A stretch of DNA of 64,000 nt from Dokdonia sinensis (GTDB taxonomy: Bacteria; Bacteroidota; Bacteroidia; Flavobacteriales; Flavobacteriaceae): NCBI RefSeq assembly GCF_003688895.1, contig NZ_REFV01000016.1, positions 20,803 through 84,802 of the forward strand, in the 5' to 3' direction. Numbering within the stretch: the stretch's first letter is position 1; each line of letters starts with the position of its first letter. Below are positions 34,486 through 44,394 of this stretch, in pieces. A model generated the notes under the pieces. It saw only the letters and a program-made list of their open reading frames with translations. It made no database searches and was not told the origin of the DNA. Made by a program: the position numbers and the translations under genes.

Positions 34486-35538
34486 CTAAAATTTCTTCGG
34501 GAACCTTGCGATATCGATTTCTTCAGGTAACGGGACATCGTTTTCTAAATGCTCAAAAAGATATTGGGCCAGCGTGGGGCCAGCCATTATACCACGAGTT
34601 CCTAATCCATTAAGTGTTGCTAGTTGCGGGAATTTAGGATGCTTTCCAAGCAATGCCCGCCTATCACCTGTGGTGGGACGTATACCTGCTTGCTGACTTA
34701 CAATCTCATAATTGCAAGTGATTAAGGCGTCTAGCTTTTCTACAAGTTCAGCCCGGGCCGGCTCAGAAGGAATATTATCTTTATCTGTCCAGTTAAAGGT
34801 AGCTCCGACTTTATAACAATCGTTCCCAAGAGGAACGATAAAGAAAGAAGATTTTACCGCTGCTTGCTGTTGCAGTTCGGCAGCTTTAATAATGATATAC
34901 TCCCCCTTATTACCTACTAGAGGCAGTTTATTAAAATAAGGATTGTATTTGATCCCATAGCCTTCTGCAAAGATTATGTATTTTGCTTGCACTCCGTCGT
35001 ACATCACCGTATCCCCATCAATTTGGATATCGTTGTGGCGGAATTCCGCTTTCGCGAAAGCGTGCATCTCAACCAAGTACGTTTCATATAGTCGTTGAAG
35101 TTTAACAATATCAACACGACCTGTTTCTAGAACTTCTCCGTAGTCAAAGGGGGCAATAATCTGGGAATTGTCATCTCGAACTATTTGCGGCTTCATAAAA
35201 CGCTGTAATTCCAAATGGTCTGAAGCCGAAAACCAATTGTTTTGATCTTCAACTGAAGAAAAAACCTTACGCACAGGCATAGGATGCACTAGCTTAGTTT
35301 CCAACTTCTGCTCAAGTTTTTTGAAATAAGGAATCGCTAAATCAAACTGCTCTGTAGATTTCCACGGTAGGGTATATCTTTTTAAAATAACAGGATTGTA
35401 CAAACCTGCAGCCACGCGACTTGCACCAGCTCCTCCTTTATCGTAAACCAGAAAAGTCTTTCCCGCAGCGAGGCATTGCTCACAAAAAGCAATACCAGCG
35501 AGACCTAGTCCTACTATGATATAATCCACCTTTTTCAC
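34486..35538 (-). CDS. FAD-dependent amino-acid oxidase-type oxidoreductase
   Basis: A 350-residue protein of the DAO/glycine oxidase type. The N-terminal dinucleotide fold is DYIIVGLGLAGIAFCEQCL. The C-terminal FAD-binding signature is AGIRPTTGDRRALLGKHP followed by GLGTRGIMAGPTLAQYL, as in the MnmC C-terminal domain and relatives. No methyltransferase domain is attached. The substrate is undetermined, with small amines or amino acids as candidates. A perfect palindrome copy (35047-35062) is read in frame as HAFAKAEF. The gene precedes gldN but is separated by a terminator. Confidence 0.88.
   Translation of the reverse strand: MKKVDYIIVGLGLAGIAFCEQCLAAGKTFLVYDKGGAGASRVAAGLYNPVILKRYTLPWKSTEQFDLAIPYFKKLEQKLETKLVHPMPVRKVFSSVEDQNNWFSASDHLELQRFMKPQIVRDDNSQIIAPFDYGEVLETGRVDIVKLQRLYETYLVEMHAFAKAEFRHNDIQIDGDTVMYDGVQAKYIIFAEGYGIKYNPYFNKLPLVGNKGEYIIIKAAELQQQAAVKSSFFIVPLGNDCYKVGATFNWTDKDNIPSEPARAELVEKLDALITCNYEIVSQQAGIRPTTGDRRALLGKHPKFPQLATLNGLGTRGIMAGPTLAQYLFEHLENDVPLPEEIDIARFPKKF
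35047..35062. repeat. CGCTTTCGCGAAAGCG palindrome inside the oxidoreductase gene
   Basis: A perfect 16-bp copy, in frame as AFAKA. Confidence 0.85.
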
Positions 35539-35722
35539 AATGGCAAATATAGGCCTCTGAGGATAAACAATAATCTAAAGACTCTTTTAAACTTGAATGG
35601 GTTACATGGAGTTTTGTGGTAATTTTTATAACTGAACCATTCTTAAAATATTAGGGATGCCTTTGAGATGTATCTTGAATTTGTCTCACAGATAGCTTAG
35701 AAACTTATATTTAGAAATAAAA

Positions 35723-35749
35723 AAACCGCTGGACGTAGCCCAGCGGTTT
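35723..35749 (-). terminator. Terminator of the gldKLMN operon
   Basis: Perfect ten-base arms AAACCGCTGG (35723-35732) and CCAGCGGTTT (35740-35749). On the minus strand the hairpin is followed by a run of T, 23 bases after the gldN stop. A second TTTAGAAA/TTTCTAAA pair extends the stem. Confidence 0.9.
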
Positions 35750-35771
35750 CTAAATATTAATTACTTAGATT

Positions 35772-36662
35772 TTAGTAATTCCAGAGATCTTGCTCAATAT
35801 CGCGTATTTGCTCCTTGATACGATTAGACTCCAACAATTGCATCATTGCATTGTTGTTTATATAATCTTTTACCTGACGATCTCCTTGAACGTTATCCTC
35901 TTTGTACACAATACCGCTAAAACGCCTACTGTTTAAGAGATGATCAAAGGAAATAGGCATCGAGGTGTTTTTCCTATTAAAAGCTTTTGCCTCGTGCAAG
36001 ATATCGCGTACTCCTGGGAACCATACCCAGAAAAGCTCAATACCCGGTTGCGTAGGATCATCTAAAAAGTTTACATCAGGAACTACTGGCGCAAATCCTA
36101 AAAGACGATACTTTAACTCACCCTGACGCTTATCTATGTACCAATAACCGCGGATATTGTACGCTTGTACATCGTATGCCGTAATTGAACGTCTTTCGAT
36201 ATTATAATCAGAGATTGGTTCTCCCGCATTGTATTGAGAATAACCAGCATCTGTAGTATCTACACGTTCAACAGAAGCGCGTATATCATCTAGCGTGATT
36301 TTCTCTGTAAAATAAGAGTCGTTGTAAATTGCATCTATCGTACCGTCTTTAACGTTCTTCATAATAACGTCAAACAATGAGCGGCGATCTGAACCTATGT
36401 TCATCGTATCAATAGGATAATACAATGGGAAATTTACGCGCTCATCAAGATCGACAGTTTCCCAAGTGTTTTTTGCCCACAACACATCACGTTTCTCCAC
36501 ATAACCGTAAGGCAATGGATTATCGTTATCGTTTGCTTTTTGCCCATCTGTTGTCTCAAACATCTCTTCTGGACTTTTTGCATTGAGGATATTTCCTTGT
36601 GCAAAAGCCTGAGAAGTTATTAAAACAACAACTGCAAGAATTAATACATTTTTCAACTTCAT
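35772..36662 (-). CDS. gldN: Gliding motility / type IX secretion protein GldN
   Basis: A 296-residue periplasmic protein with a signal peptide (about residues 1-21, ending SQAFAQ). It is the PorN equivalent, part of the periplasmic ring with GldK of the type IX secretion system. Recognisable features are the family's DVLWAKNTWETVDLDERVNFPLYYP segment region (about residues 59-84) and the ELFWVWFPGVRDILHEAKAF block near 209. Length is normal. It is the last gene of gldK-L-M-N, 11 bases after gldM. Confidence 0.95.
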   Translation of the reverse strand: MKLKNVLILAVVVLITSQAFAQGNILNAKSPEEMFETTDGQKANDNDNPLPYGYVEKRDVLWAKNTWETVDLDERVNFPLYYPIDTMNIGSDRRSLFDVIMKNVKDGTIDAIYNDSYFTEKITLDDIRASVERVDTTDAGYSQYNAGEPISDYNIERRSITAYDVQAYNIRGYWYIDKRQGELKYRLLGFAPVVPDVNFLDDPTQPGIELFWVWFPGVRDILHEAKAFNRKNTSMPISFDHLLNSRRFSGIVYKEDNVQGDRQVKDYINNNAMMQLLESNRIKEQIRDIEQDLWNY

Positions 36663-36673
36663 AATTTTGTTTA

Positions 36674-38248
36674 TTAGTTACTCAACTCAATGAATACTGG
36701 AGAAACCTTAGGAAGCCTATAATTAGAATTTCCTTGGATGCTCGCTTTGATATCAAAGATTTGAACAGAAGATCCACGCTTAGCTTTCTGCAAAGCACTT
36801 TTTGCCTGCGCATTAAGACGTGATCCATTTACTTGAACAGTTCCTGCTCCTGCAACTTTAAACTTAAAGCTACTTACATTTAATGTTAGGTCAAAATCAA
36901 AGTCAGGCAACGCAGCACCTACAGGTGACTGTTCTAATGCCTCTCTCGTCATTTTCATATCTCCAGAGTCATCACCTCTTACGGTTCCTACTGGACGAGG
37001 AATGTCCTTAATACGGAAGGTTGCCTTGTCAGAAACAGGACCTCCACCGTTAGGTAAGGTCGCATTAACGCTAATCGTCACCTCACGTCCAGTACCTGGA
37101 TTCATTGTATAGGAAGTGCCAGATTTTTTTGATAAACCTGGTGCGCTAGCATTTACCTTGCTAGGATCAATCCCAGCGAAATCAATAGTCATAGGATTTG
37201 CAACACCACGATACACGACATTCATTTTATCTGCAGCAATTGTCGCTGAGTTAGGCTTACCGATGGTCGTATAGCTTTTTTCCACAGGTACAATAACTTC
37301 CTCACCATCTTGTAAGAAAACTAGGTTACCTGTAATCTTGTGCTCACCAACGCTACCTGCACCTAATTTAAGGGCTACTCTACCGCCTTTAAATTCATAC
37401 TGATCTTCACGGATATCTCTACCATCTATTTTAAGCTCTACTCTTTCTGGCTTTGTAGTTTCATCTACACGTCCTAAAGATATAATACCATCAAAGCTAT
37501 CACTTGAGTAATAAGCCCCCTTAGTAGTAGTCATTACAGTCTCATAATTAGCCTCAGAGATGTTTGTAAGTGCTTTTAGGTCTCCCGCGAGCAACTTAGA
37601 TAAATATTCATTCTCAACAGAACGGATGTCATTTTGCGTCTGAGTCATTTTTGTCAATGAAGAAACAGATGGAAAACCTACGTAGTGATAGCTTATGTAA
37701 TCTTGAGTAGTTTTATTTCCTTCTCCTTCACCAGTGGTAATAGGCTCTGTAGAAAAATCTGATTCTAATTGCTCTGCAAGCACTGGATTATTACCATCCA
37801 TTAATGCAAGCATTCCGGTACGATATTTATCCATCTGAGCTAAGTATTCTTTACCAGCTTCAGTAAGTTGACCACCTTCATAATACAATTCGTCAAGAAA
37901 GTTAGACTTATCCATAGTCTCATAATCTGTCGGATCATCTACTTCACCTAAAAGTAAATCTTTTTGTGATTGTAAATAACTGTAGTATTCATTAGATAAT
38001 TCGTGAGCTTGCTGCGCCTTAGCTGCAGTTGCCTCTGCTTTTTTATTTGCTGAAGCATTTTCTCTCAGACCTGCTAGAGCCAAGTCGTTTTTAGACTCAA
38101 AGTTTGCGTTAGAACGCGTTAATTTCTCATTAATCGACCCAAAAGCCGATAGTACTTCTTTTGACATATTTAATGCAAGCATTGCGATAAATACTAAATA
38201 CATCAAATTAATCATTTTCTGCCTTGCGGATAATTTTCCTCCTGCCAT
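36674..38248 (-). CDS. gldM: Gliding motility / type IX secretion protein GldM
   Basis: A 524-residue inner-membrane protein with one N-terminal helix (QKMINLMYLVFIAMLALNMS, about residues 10-29) and a long periplasmic part made of stacked domains. With GldL it forms the proton-driven rotary motor that powers type IX secretion and gliding, and its tip contacts the GldK/GldN ring. Domain order and length match the family. The N-terminal MAGGKLSARQ sequence is the typical start. Confidence 0.96.
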   Translation of the reverse strand: MAGGKLSARQKMINLMYLVFIAMLALNMSKEVLSAFGSINEKLTRSNANFESKNDLALAGLRENASANKKAEATAAKAQQAHELSNEYYSYLQSQKDLLLGEVDDPTDYETMDKSNFLDELYYEGGQLTEAGKEYLAQMDKYRTGMLALMDGNNPVLAEQLESDFSTEPITTGEGEGNKTTQDYISYHYVGFPSVSSLTKMTQTQNDIRSVENEYLSKLLAGDLKALTNISEANYETVMTTTKGAYYSSDSFDGIISLGRVDETTKPERVELKIDGRDIREDQYEFKGGRVALKLGAGSVGEHKITGNLVFLQDGEEVIVPVEKSYTTIGKPNSATIAADKMNVVYRGVANPMTIDFAGIDPSKVNASAPGLSKKSGTSYTMNPGTGREVTISVNATLPNGGGPVSDKATFRIKDIPRPVGTVRGDDSGDMKMTREALEQSPVGAALPDFDFDLTLNVSSFKFKVAGAGTVQVNGSRLNAQAKSALQKAKRGSSVQIFDIKASIQGNSNYRLPKVSPVFIELSN

Positions 38249-38294
38249 TTTCTAATTTTTAGTTGTTAGTTAGTGTTTTAGCTTCTAACTAAAA

Positions 38295-38924
38295 TTAGTT
38301 TTTTGACATTGCAGATAGCATACCTCCATACACACCATTCAAGGAAGAAAGGTTTGTTGCAAGACTTGCCATTTGATCTTTAAGTGCTCCTGCATTCTGA
38401 GCAACTTGCTCATTAATCTCTGCTTGACGACTTGTAGACTCCACCTGAACTTTGTACAGACTATTAAGTGATTCCATTTGAGCAGCAGCAAGTGCCATCT
38501 CTTCAGAATATTTTTTTGTAGAGCTCATGGCATCTGCAGTAGGTGCAATTCCTTTTGCAGCCCCTTCAAAGTTACGGATGCTGTTTCCTAAGCTAGCCAT
38601 TAAATCTCCATCGATTTTGGCTTCTTTCAACATATTATCTAATTTTTTAGAAAGTTGCCCTTCTGCATCTTGAGGTGCAGCTTTCTTTCCTGATGCTTGT
38701 CCTCCAGCTAATTCTGGGTATACAAGAGACCAATCTAGGTCAGTATCAACAGGCTCAAAAGCAGAAATTGCAAATACTATTGCCTCTGTAACAAGACCGA
38801 TGATAAGCATTAAATTTCCATAAGGCCAATGCATAATTTTAAATAATGCTCCGATGATTACGATTGCAGCCCCGAGACCGTATACCATATTCATTAATTT
38901 CTTTCCAGTTTTTGACTGTGCCAT
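38295..38924 (-). CDS. gldL: Gliding motility / type IX secretion protein GldL
   Basis: A 209-residue motor protein with two membrane helices (about residues 11-30 and 36-54) and a cytoplasmic helical tail. The conserved KIMHWPYGNLMLIIGLVTEA segment links the helices and includes the Glu thought to carry protons. Five GldL around two GldM form the motor in related species. It lies 46 bases before gldM in the same operon. Confidence 0.96.
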   Translation of the reverse strand: MAQSKTGKKLMNMVYGLGAAIVIIGALFKIMHWPYGNLMLIIGLVTEAIVFAISAFEPVDTDLDWSLVYPELAGGQASGKKAAPQDAEGQLSKKLDNMLKEAKIDGDLMASLGNSIRNFEGAAKGIAPTADAMSSTKKYSEEMALAAAQMESLNSLYKVQVESTSRQAEINEQVAQNAGALKDQMASLATNLSSLNGVYGGMLSAMSKN

Positions 38925-39001
38925 AATAAGTAGTTTTAGTTTAGTTAAGTAATTTAGTTAGTTAAGTTTAATTATAATTTGGGATAATTGTAATTCGGGT
39001 A

Positions 39002-40372
39002 TTACTTTGGAGCCTTTTTAAGATTGACTTTTTCGTCAAGCCCCATAAAATCCTGTACAGTTCTGAAACCGATGTAGCTACGTGCAGAATCTTGATATTC
39101 ATAATCACGTGAACTCACCTGTAGGAAGTAAGCAACATCTTTCCAAGAACCACCACGTATTACTTTACGTCTATTCTGGACGTCATTTACGTTAGGATTA
39201 ATCGTAGACATATATTCATAAGAGTTAGGATCGTAAGAAGATGCAACCCACTCAGACACATTACCTGCCATATTAAAGAGATTATAATCATTAGGCTCAA
39301 AAGACTCAGCCTCTACTGTGTATAGTGCTTGATCTGCCCCATAATCACCTCTTAAAGGCTTAAAGTTTGCAAGGAAACAACCTCTGTCATTTTTTGCATA
39401 AGGACCTCCCCAAGGAAAATCTGCACCTTCAAGACCACCACGTGCTGCAAACTCCCACTCTGCTTCACCAGGAAGACGGAAACGGTTTACAAACTGACGG
39501 TTTCTTTCTTTTTGATAAGCGTTTTTATAGAGCGTTCTCCACTCACAAAAAGCTTTTGCTTGCATCCAAGAAACTCCTACTACTGGATAATCTCCATAAG
39601 CATCGTGCCAGAAGTAATCGTTATGCATAGGCTCATTGTAAGAATATGCAAAATCTTTAATCCATACTGTAGTATCTGGATAAATCTTTACTTTTTCTGT
39701 TTTAATGAAATCTTTACGTTTACCATTTTTCTTACGAGCGGCCTCTTCAATATCAAGATATGTATAGCGGAACTCTAATTTATCTACATCAATGGTACGC
39801 TGACCGTTGTATGCTTCTTCCAAAGGAATGTACATTGTATCCATAACTTCAGAGTAGTACTCATCAGGATATTCTGAAGTGTCCCAAATAATATCAATGT
39901 CTTTATTGAGCTTACGTCCTTCATAGCCTGTCTCCCCTAATCCGTAATAATTATCGTACATATATTGCTCGTACGGGGTCATATTATCTGGATCTGCATC
40001 TGCAAAAGCAAATTCACCTATCCCGTCATTCCCCGGAGTCTCCCCTAGTTCATCAGCAAGAATAGCGAGGCGCGTACGCACAACAGAATCGCGGACCCAC
40101 TCTACAAATTGTCTGTATTCAGAATTTGTTACTTCAGTCTCGTCCATATAGAACGAACGCACCGTTACAGTTTTGGTAGGAGCGTCCTGCACAGCAGCAA
40201 GATCGTCATCGCTCTTACCCATAATAAAAGCACCACCAGAGACAAGCGTCATTCCAAATGGTTTTTCAGGGTGCCAGCTTTTACCTTTGGCACCGACGAG
40301 TTCTCCTCGGTCGCCTTTGCCACAGCTGTATAACAAAGCCACTATCGCAATAAATGCAACAAACTTTTTCAT
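39002..40372 (-). CDS. gldK: Gliding motility / type IX secretion lipoprotein GldK
   Basis: A 456-residue lipoprotein (lipobox LLYSC, Cys at about residue 17) with a formylglycine-generating-enzyme-like (FGE-sulfatase) fold: GMTLVSGGAFIMG near residue 40, FRLPGEAEWEFAARGG, NMAGNVSEWVAS and the RKVIRGGSWKDVAYFLQVSSR block. It lacks enzyme function in this family and forms the outer-membrane-associated ring with GldN. It is first in the gldKLMN operon. The 109 bases upstream contain no clean promoter match. Confidence 0.96.
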   Translation of the reverse strand: MKKFVAFIAIVALLYSCGKGDRGELVGAKGKSWHPEKPFGMTLVSGGAFIMGKSDDDLAAVQDAPTKTVTVRSFYMDETEVTNSEYRQFVEWVRDSVVRTRLAILADELGETPGNDGIGEFAFADADPDNMTPYEQYMYDNYYGLGETGYEGRKLNKDIDIIWDTSEYPDEYYSEVMDTMYIPLEEAYNGQRTIDVDKLEFRYTYLDIEEAARKKNGKRKDFIKTEKVKIYPDTTVWIKDFAYSYNEPMHNDYFWHDAYGDYPVVGVSWMQAKAFCEWRTLYKNAYQKERNRQFVNRFRLPGEAEWEFAARGGLEGADFPWGGPYAKNDRGCFLANFKPLRGDYGADQALYTVEAESFEPNDYNLFNMAGNVSEWVASSYDPNSYEYMSTINPNVNDVQNRRKVIRGGSWKDVAYFLQVSSRDYEYQDSARSYIGFRTVQDFMGLDEKVNLKKAPK

Positions 40373-40481
40373 AGGGTATAGGTTAAGTATTCTAGATTTA
40401 AGGCGGTAAACCTATTTATTTAATTCCAAATAAACAATTAATTTACAATAAACCTCAAATCTATTTTTAAGTTACTAACGG

Positions 40482-41648
40482 TTAAATTTCATTCTTTTTA
40501 CGCGCCTTAAACCAGCGCTCTGGAATACTTTGGTTACAAGCATCCAGATATTCTTGGTAGGTGCAAGGTAATAACGTGCGCCTTTTTAATTTATTATTCA
40601 ATCCCGAAATAAATGGAATTTCTATCCACCAGCGTTCGGTTTTATCACTTTTATAAAACGTAAGTACCTCATTATCAATAGGCACTTGATATGTTAAAAA
40701 ATTACCTTTTTCAATATCCATATTTTCGCTTGCGCGAAAATTGACTCCTTCGATAAAATACCAGAGGATTTGAGCCACTAACATCGCTGCCGTTTCTTCT
40801 TGGGTATCATTCTTATATTCAAAGATACCAAAACAGCTTACCTTATCACTTATACCAGCATATCGAGCGATAGCACAAATCTCTTTCCCATCAAACCCGT
40901 TGGGCATTTTACTATATTTATAACTTAGTTCGCTACTTTTTATTGCGCCCATATCGATGGCAACAATATCCGCATCGCGCATTACGGGCTCTACACTACT
41001 CAAACTAGCAGTGACGTTTCCTAATCTGTAAGCATCAAAATATAGACGATCCATCAGATCTATTTCTTCCTGAGGATTAAAATATGTTTGATATCCTAGG
41101 TTGCTGTAATTGAATAAATTATAAGGTTGGTCTACAATAATTTTTCCTACATAAGAGATATTATCGATAGGTTGAGTGGAATCTCCCATATCAAAACGAC
41201 TGTCCACATTGACCAAATTCACCATCTGATCCAGATTGTCATAGGCTCGATACAAAGGATAGACAAGGTCTTGACTGCCACCCAAGAAAACAGGAATGAT
41301 TTGCTGCTTTATGAGTACTTCAGACAATGTCCGAACGGCAAAATAAGTATCTTCCACCGTCTCTCCTTTATCAATATCGCCCAGATCTGCAATAATGGTG
41401 TTCCAATTGCCTGGAAAAAGCTCGTAAAAAGCGCGTCGTATTTCGGTAAAGGTTAATTTCTCGCCTAAGTGGTTGCGGTCGTTACGATTTTCGCGTAAGC
41501 AAACTAATGCTATTTGTACACCATCTAGATCAGGGAAACCATTGTGGTCGCTATGAACACGTATGGAATTACCGATGCATTGTGGGTGCAATAATTGAAT
41601 GTGCGCGACAGCAACATCTGCCACAGGCTTTAACACCTCATAAGCCAT
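40482..41648 (-). CDS. Arginase-fold (formimidoylglutamase-like) protein lacking metal ligands
   Basis: A 388-residue ureohydrolase-fold protein. The three metal-site motifs are recognisable by position but altered. GGDHS is GGSQD (near residue 118). DAHxD is DSRFD (near 146). SxDxDxxDP is AIDMGAIKSSE (near 210). The ligand His residues of the first two motifs and the ligand Asp pattern of the third are missing, so it is unlikely to be a normal two-manganese enzyme. It is often labelled formimidoylglutamase in relatives. It starts three bases after the topA stop codon and shares its transcript. The role is unknown. Confidence 0.8.
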   Translation of the reverse strand: MAYEVLKPVADVAVAHIQLLHPQCIGNSIRVHSDHNGFPDLDGVQIALVCLRENRNDRNHLGEKLTFTEIRRAFYELFPGNWNTIIADLGDIDKGETVEDTYFAVRTLSEVLIKQQIIPVFLGGSQDLVYPLYRAYDNLDQMVNLVNVDSRFDMGDSTQPIDNISYVGKIIVDQPYNLFNYSNLGYQTYFNPQEEIDLMDRLYFDAYRLGNVTASLSSVEPVMRDADIVAIDMGAIKSSELSYKYSKMPNGFDGKEICAIARYAGISDKVSCFGIFEYKNDTQEETAAMLVAQILWYFIEGVNFRASENMDIEKGNFLTYQVPIDNEVLTFYKSDKTERWWIEIPFISGLNNKLKRRTLLPCTYQEYLDACNQSIPERWFKARKKNEI

Positions 41649-41651
41649 AAA

Positions 41652-44177
41652 TTACTTCTTTTTTGCAGTAGTTTTTTTCTTTGGAGCAGTCTTTTTCTTA
41701 GGCGCCGCTTTCTTTTTTACAGCCTTCTTCTTAGGTGCTTTTTTTGCAATAATATCTTGTACTTCTTCTAGCGTAAGTGCTGCCGCATCTACAGTTTTAG
41801 GAAGTTCAATTTTTGTTTTCCCTTTTATGATATTTGAACGTCCCCAGCGCGCTTTCTCCACACGAATACCTTCTTCCTCGAAGTTATGAATGACTTTGTC
41901 AATCTCCTTTTGTTTCTTAACCTCGATAAGCTCTACGATATCTTCATCGCTCAAGTTATCGAAATCGTACTTCTTGTTCACATTAATGAACATACCATTC
42001 CACTTAATAAAAGGTCCGAAACGTCCAGTTCCTTTCTGGACAGGAAGATCTTCGTACATATATATAGGAGCATCCGCCTTTTGCTTTTCCTTGATATATT
42101 CGATAGCTTCCTCAAGATCTACATCCATAGGATCGCGACCCTTGGGCAAGGAAACAAATGTTTCGCCAAATTTCACATAAGGTCCATAGCGGCCATTATT
42201 TACAGCAACATCCATATCTTCATACTTACCTAAGTCCTTAGGCAGTTTAAACAGGTCCATTGCTTGCTCATAGGTAATGTTGCTCAGATTTTGATCTGGG
42301 CCTAAACTTGCAAACTGTGGCTTCTCATCATCCTCTACACTTCCTATTTGAACCATAGGGCCAAATTTCCCTAATCGCACACTCACAGGCTTCCCAGTTG
42401 CGGGATCCGTACCTAGGACACGTTCTCCCACCTCACGATCTGCGTGTTCCTCCACGTGTTTTACTTGCGGGTGGAAATCTTTATAGAAGTCCTTCATCAT
42501 CTCCGTCCACTCCTGCTTACCCTCTGCTATATCATCAAAATCTTGTTCAACCTTTGCTGTAAAGTTATAATCAAGGATATTCTTAAAGTGCTGTACCAAG
42601 AAATCATTTACCACCATTCCTACATCTGTAGGAACAAGTTTTCCTTTATCTGAACCTACCGTTTCTGTAAGTTGCTTTTCTGAAACTTTGTCATTTTCTA
42701 AAGTAAGCTGAGCATATTTACGCTCAGTACCATCTACAGAACCTTTCTCTACATATTTTCGATTCTGAATTGTGGTAATCGTAGGCGCGTAAGTAGATGG
42801 TCTACCGATGCCTAGCTCTTCCAGTTTCTTAACTAGAGAAGCCTCTGTATATCGATACGGAGGTCTTGTAAATCGTTCGGTTGCGGTAATGTAATTATTA
42901 AGGAGTGTTTCCCCCTTGCGTAGAGCAGGAAGTAATCCTGTTTCCTCTTCATCTTCATCATCGTGACCTTCTAGATACACCTTTAAAAAGCCTTCAAATT
43001 TCAGTACCTCCCCATTTGCCGTAAGATTATCTGTTCCTGCAGATGATGCAATTTGCACATTTGTTCGTTCTAACTGCGCCTCACTCATTTGAGAAGCAAT
43101 GGCACGTTTCCAGATAAGCTCATATAATCTTGCCTGATCTCGATCTATATTCACACGATGCTTTGCAAAATCTGTAGGGCGAATCGCCTCGTGAGCCTCT
43201 TGTGCTCCTTTAGATTTGCCTTTGTAATTGCGCTCCTTACTATAAGAGTCGCCGTAAGCAGAGATAATTTCTGCCTTTGCAGCTTCTTTTGCATCCTTAG
43301 ATAGATTCACACTATCGGTTCTCATATAGGTTATGAGTCCGGCTTCGTATAAACGTTGCGCCATCGTCATCGTTTTACTTACAGAGAAGTAGAGTTTTCT
43401 ACTCGCCTCCTGTTGTAAAGTGGACGTTGTAAATGGTGGCGCTGGGGATTTTTTGGCTGGTTTTTTAGTAAGTGCATCTACTTTAAAGGTAGCGCTTAGA
43501 TTTTTCTTTAAAAACTCTTGAGCTTGCTCTTTGGTTTGAATGTTCTTAGGTAGCTTGGCGCGAAAGGATTGCCCTTCCTCATTTGTAAATTCTGCATCTA
43601 CTCTATAAGAAGCCTCTGGTGTAAAATCTAGAATTTCTCTTTCTCGCTCTACGATCAAACGCACAGAAACCGACTGCACACGTCCTGCTGAAAGTCCACC
43701 TTTCACCTTTCTCCATAATACCGGCGAAAGCTCATATCCCACTAAACGATCCAGCACACGTCTTGCCTGTTGTGCATTTACAAGGTCATAATCTATATCT
43801 CGTGGATTTTCAATCGCTTTTAATATCGCATTCTTCGTAATCTCGTGAAAAACGATACGCTTTGTATTTGCAGGCTTCAGTCCTAATTCCTGCTCAAGGT
43901 GCCACGCAATGGCTTCTCCCTCGCGATCTTCATCACTTGCCAGCCAAACCATTTCGGCTTTTTTTGCTAGTGATTTCAGGTTTCTCACAACCTTCTTTTT
44001 GTCGTCAGAAACTGTATATTTTGGTTTAAAATCGCCGTCTACATCTACACCCAGCTCCTTAGAAGGAAGGTCTGCAATGTGGCCAAAACTACTCTCCACC
44101 TTAAAATCCTTTCCTAGGAATTTTTCGATGGTTTTTGCCTTAGCGGGTGACTCTACGATGACGAGATTCTTAGCCAT
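41652..44177 (-). CDS. topA: DNA topoisomerase I
   Basis: An 841-residue type IA topoisomerase that relaxes negatively supercoiled DNA. The Toprim motif is SDEDREGEAIAWH near residue 110, and the active-site Tyr is in ITYMRTDSVNLS near residue 300. The C-terminal half carries GxFGPMVQIG-type repeats in place of zinc fingers. The last 30 residues are a lysine/alanine/proline tail (KKKAVKKKAAPKKKTAPKKK). A tail of this kind on topA is usual in Bacteroidota. A TACTTTTG -7 box (44205-44198) lies 20 bases before the ATG. Confidence 0.97.
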   Translation of the reverse strand: MAKNLVIVESPAKAKTIEKFLGKDFKVESSFGHIADLPSKELGVDVDGDFKPKYTVSDDKKKVVRNLKSLAKKAEMVWLASDEDREGEAIAWHLEQELGLKPANTKRIVFHEITKNAILKAIENPRDIDYDLVNAQQARRVLDRLVGYELSPVLWRKVKGGLSAGRVQSVSVRLIVEREREILDFTPEASYRVDAEFTNEEGQSFRAKLPKNIQTKEQAQEFLKKNLSATFKVDALTKKPAKKSPAPPFTTSTLQQEASRKLYFSVSKTMTMAQRLYEAGLITYMRTDSVNLSKDAKEAAKAEIISAYGDSYSKERNYKGKSKGAQEAHEAIRPTDFAKHRVNIDRDQARLYELIWKRAIASQMSEAQLERTNVQIASSAGTDNLTANGEVLKFEGFLKVYLEGHDDEDEEETGLLPALRKGETLLNNYITATERFTRPPYRYTEASLVKKLEELGIGRPSTYAPTITTIQNRKYVEKGSVDGTERKYAQLTLENDKVSEKQLTETVGSDKGKLVPTDVGMVVNDFLVQHFKNILDYNFTAKVEQDFDDIAEGKQEWTEMMKDFYKDFHPQVKHVEEHADREVGERVLGTDPATGKPVSVRLGKFGPMVQIGSVEDDEKPQFASLGPDQNLSNITYEQAMDLFKLPKDLGKYEDMDVAVNNGRYGPYVKFGETFVSLPKGRDPMDVDLEEAIEYIKEKQKADAPIYMYEDLPVQKGTGRFGPFIKWNGMFINVNKKYDFDNLSDEDIVELIEVKKQKEIDKVIHNFEEEGIRVEKARWGRSNIIKGKTKIELPKTVDAAALTLEEVQDIIAKKAPKKKAVKKKAAPKKKTAPKKKTTAKKK

Positions 44178-44197
44178 ATATTCTTTTTTTTGGATTA

Positions 44198-44205
44198 CAA
44201 AAGTA
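44198..44205 (-). promoter_or_regulatory. -7 box of the topA promoter
   Basis: TACTTTTG on the minus strand fits TAnnTTTG, 20 bases before the topA ATG. No exact TTG is seen at the expected -33 spacing. Confidence 0.5.
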
Positions 44206-44373
44206 TGTGAATTTTTTAATTAAAAACGGAAGACGCGTGTTATTCGGCTAAAATAGGGGGTTTATGGAGGTCATTTAAAGATGCAGAAGTGCTATCCTTT
44301 GCGGTTTAGGATGCATCTATGCATACTATAAATAATTTTCTGGGTGGCTCATATAAATTAAAGATGCTAGTTA

Positions 44374-44389
44374 CGCTTTCGCGAAAGCG
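44374..44389. repeat. CGCTTTCGCGAAAGCG palindrome, intergenic copy
   Basis: A perfect 16-bp copy within the 217-base gap between topA and the membrane protein gene, six bases from the latter's stop codon. Confidence 0.85.
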
Positions 44390-44394
44390 TACAC

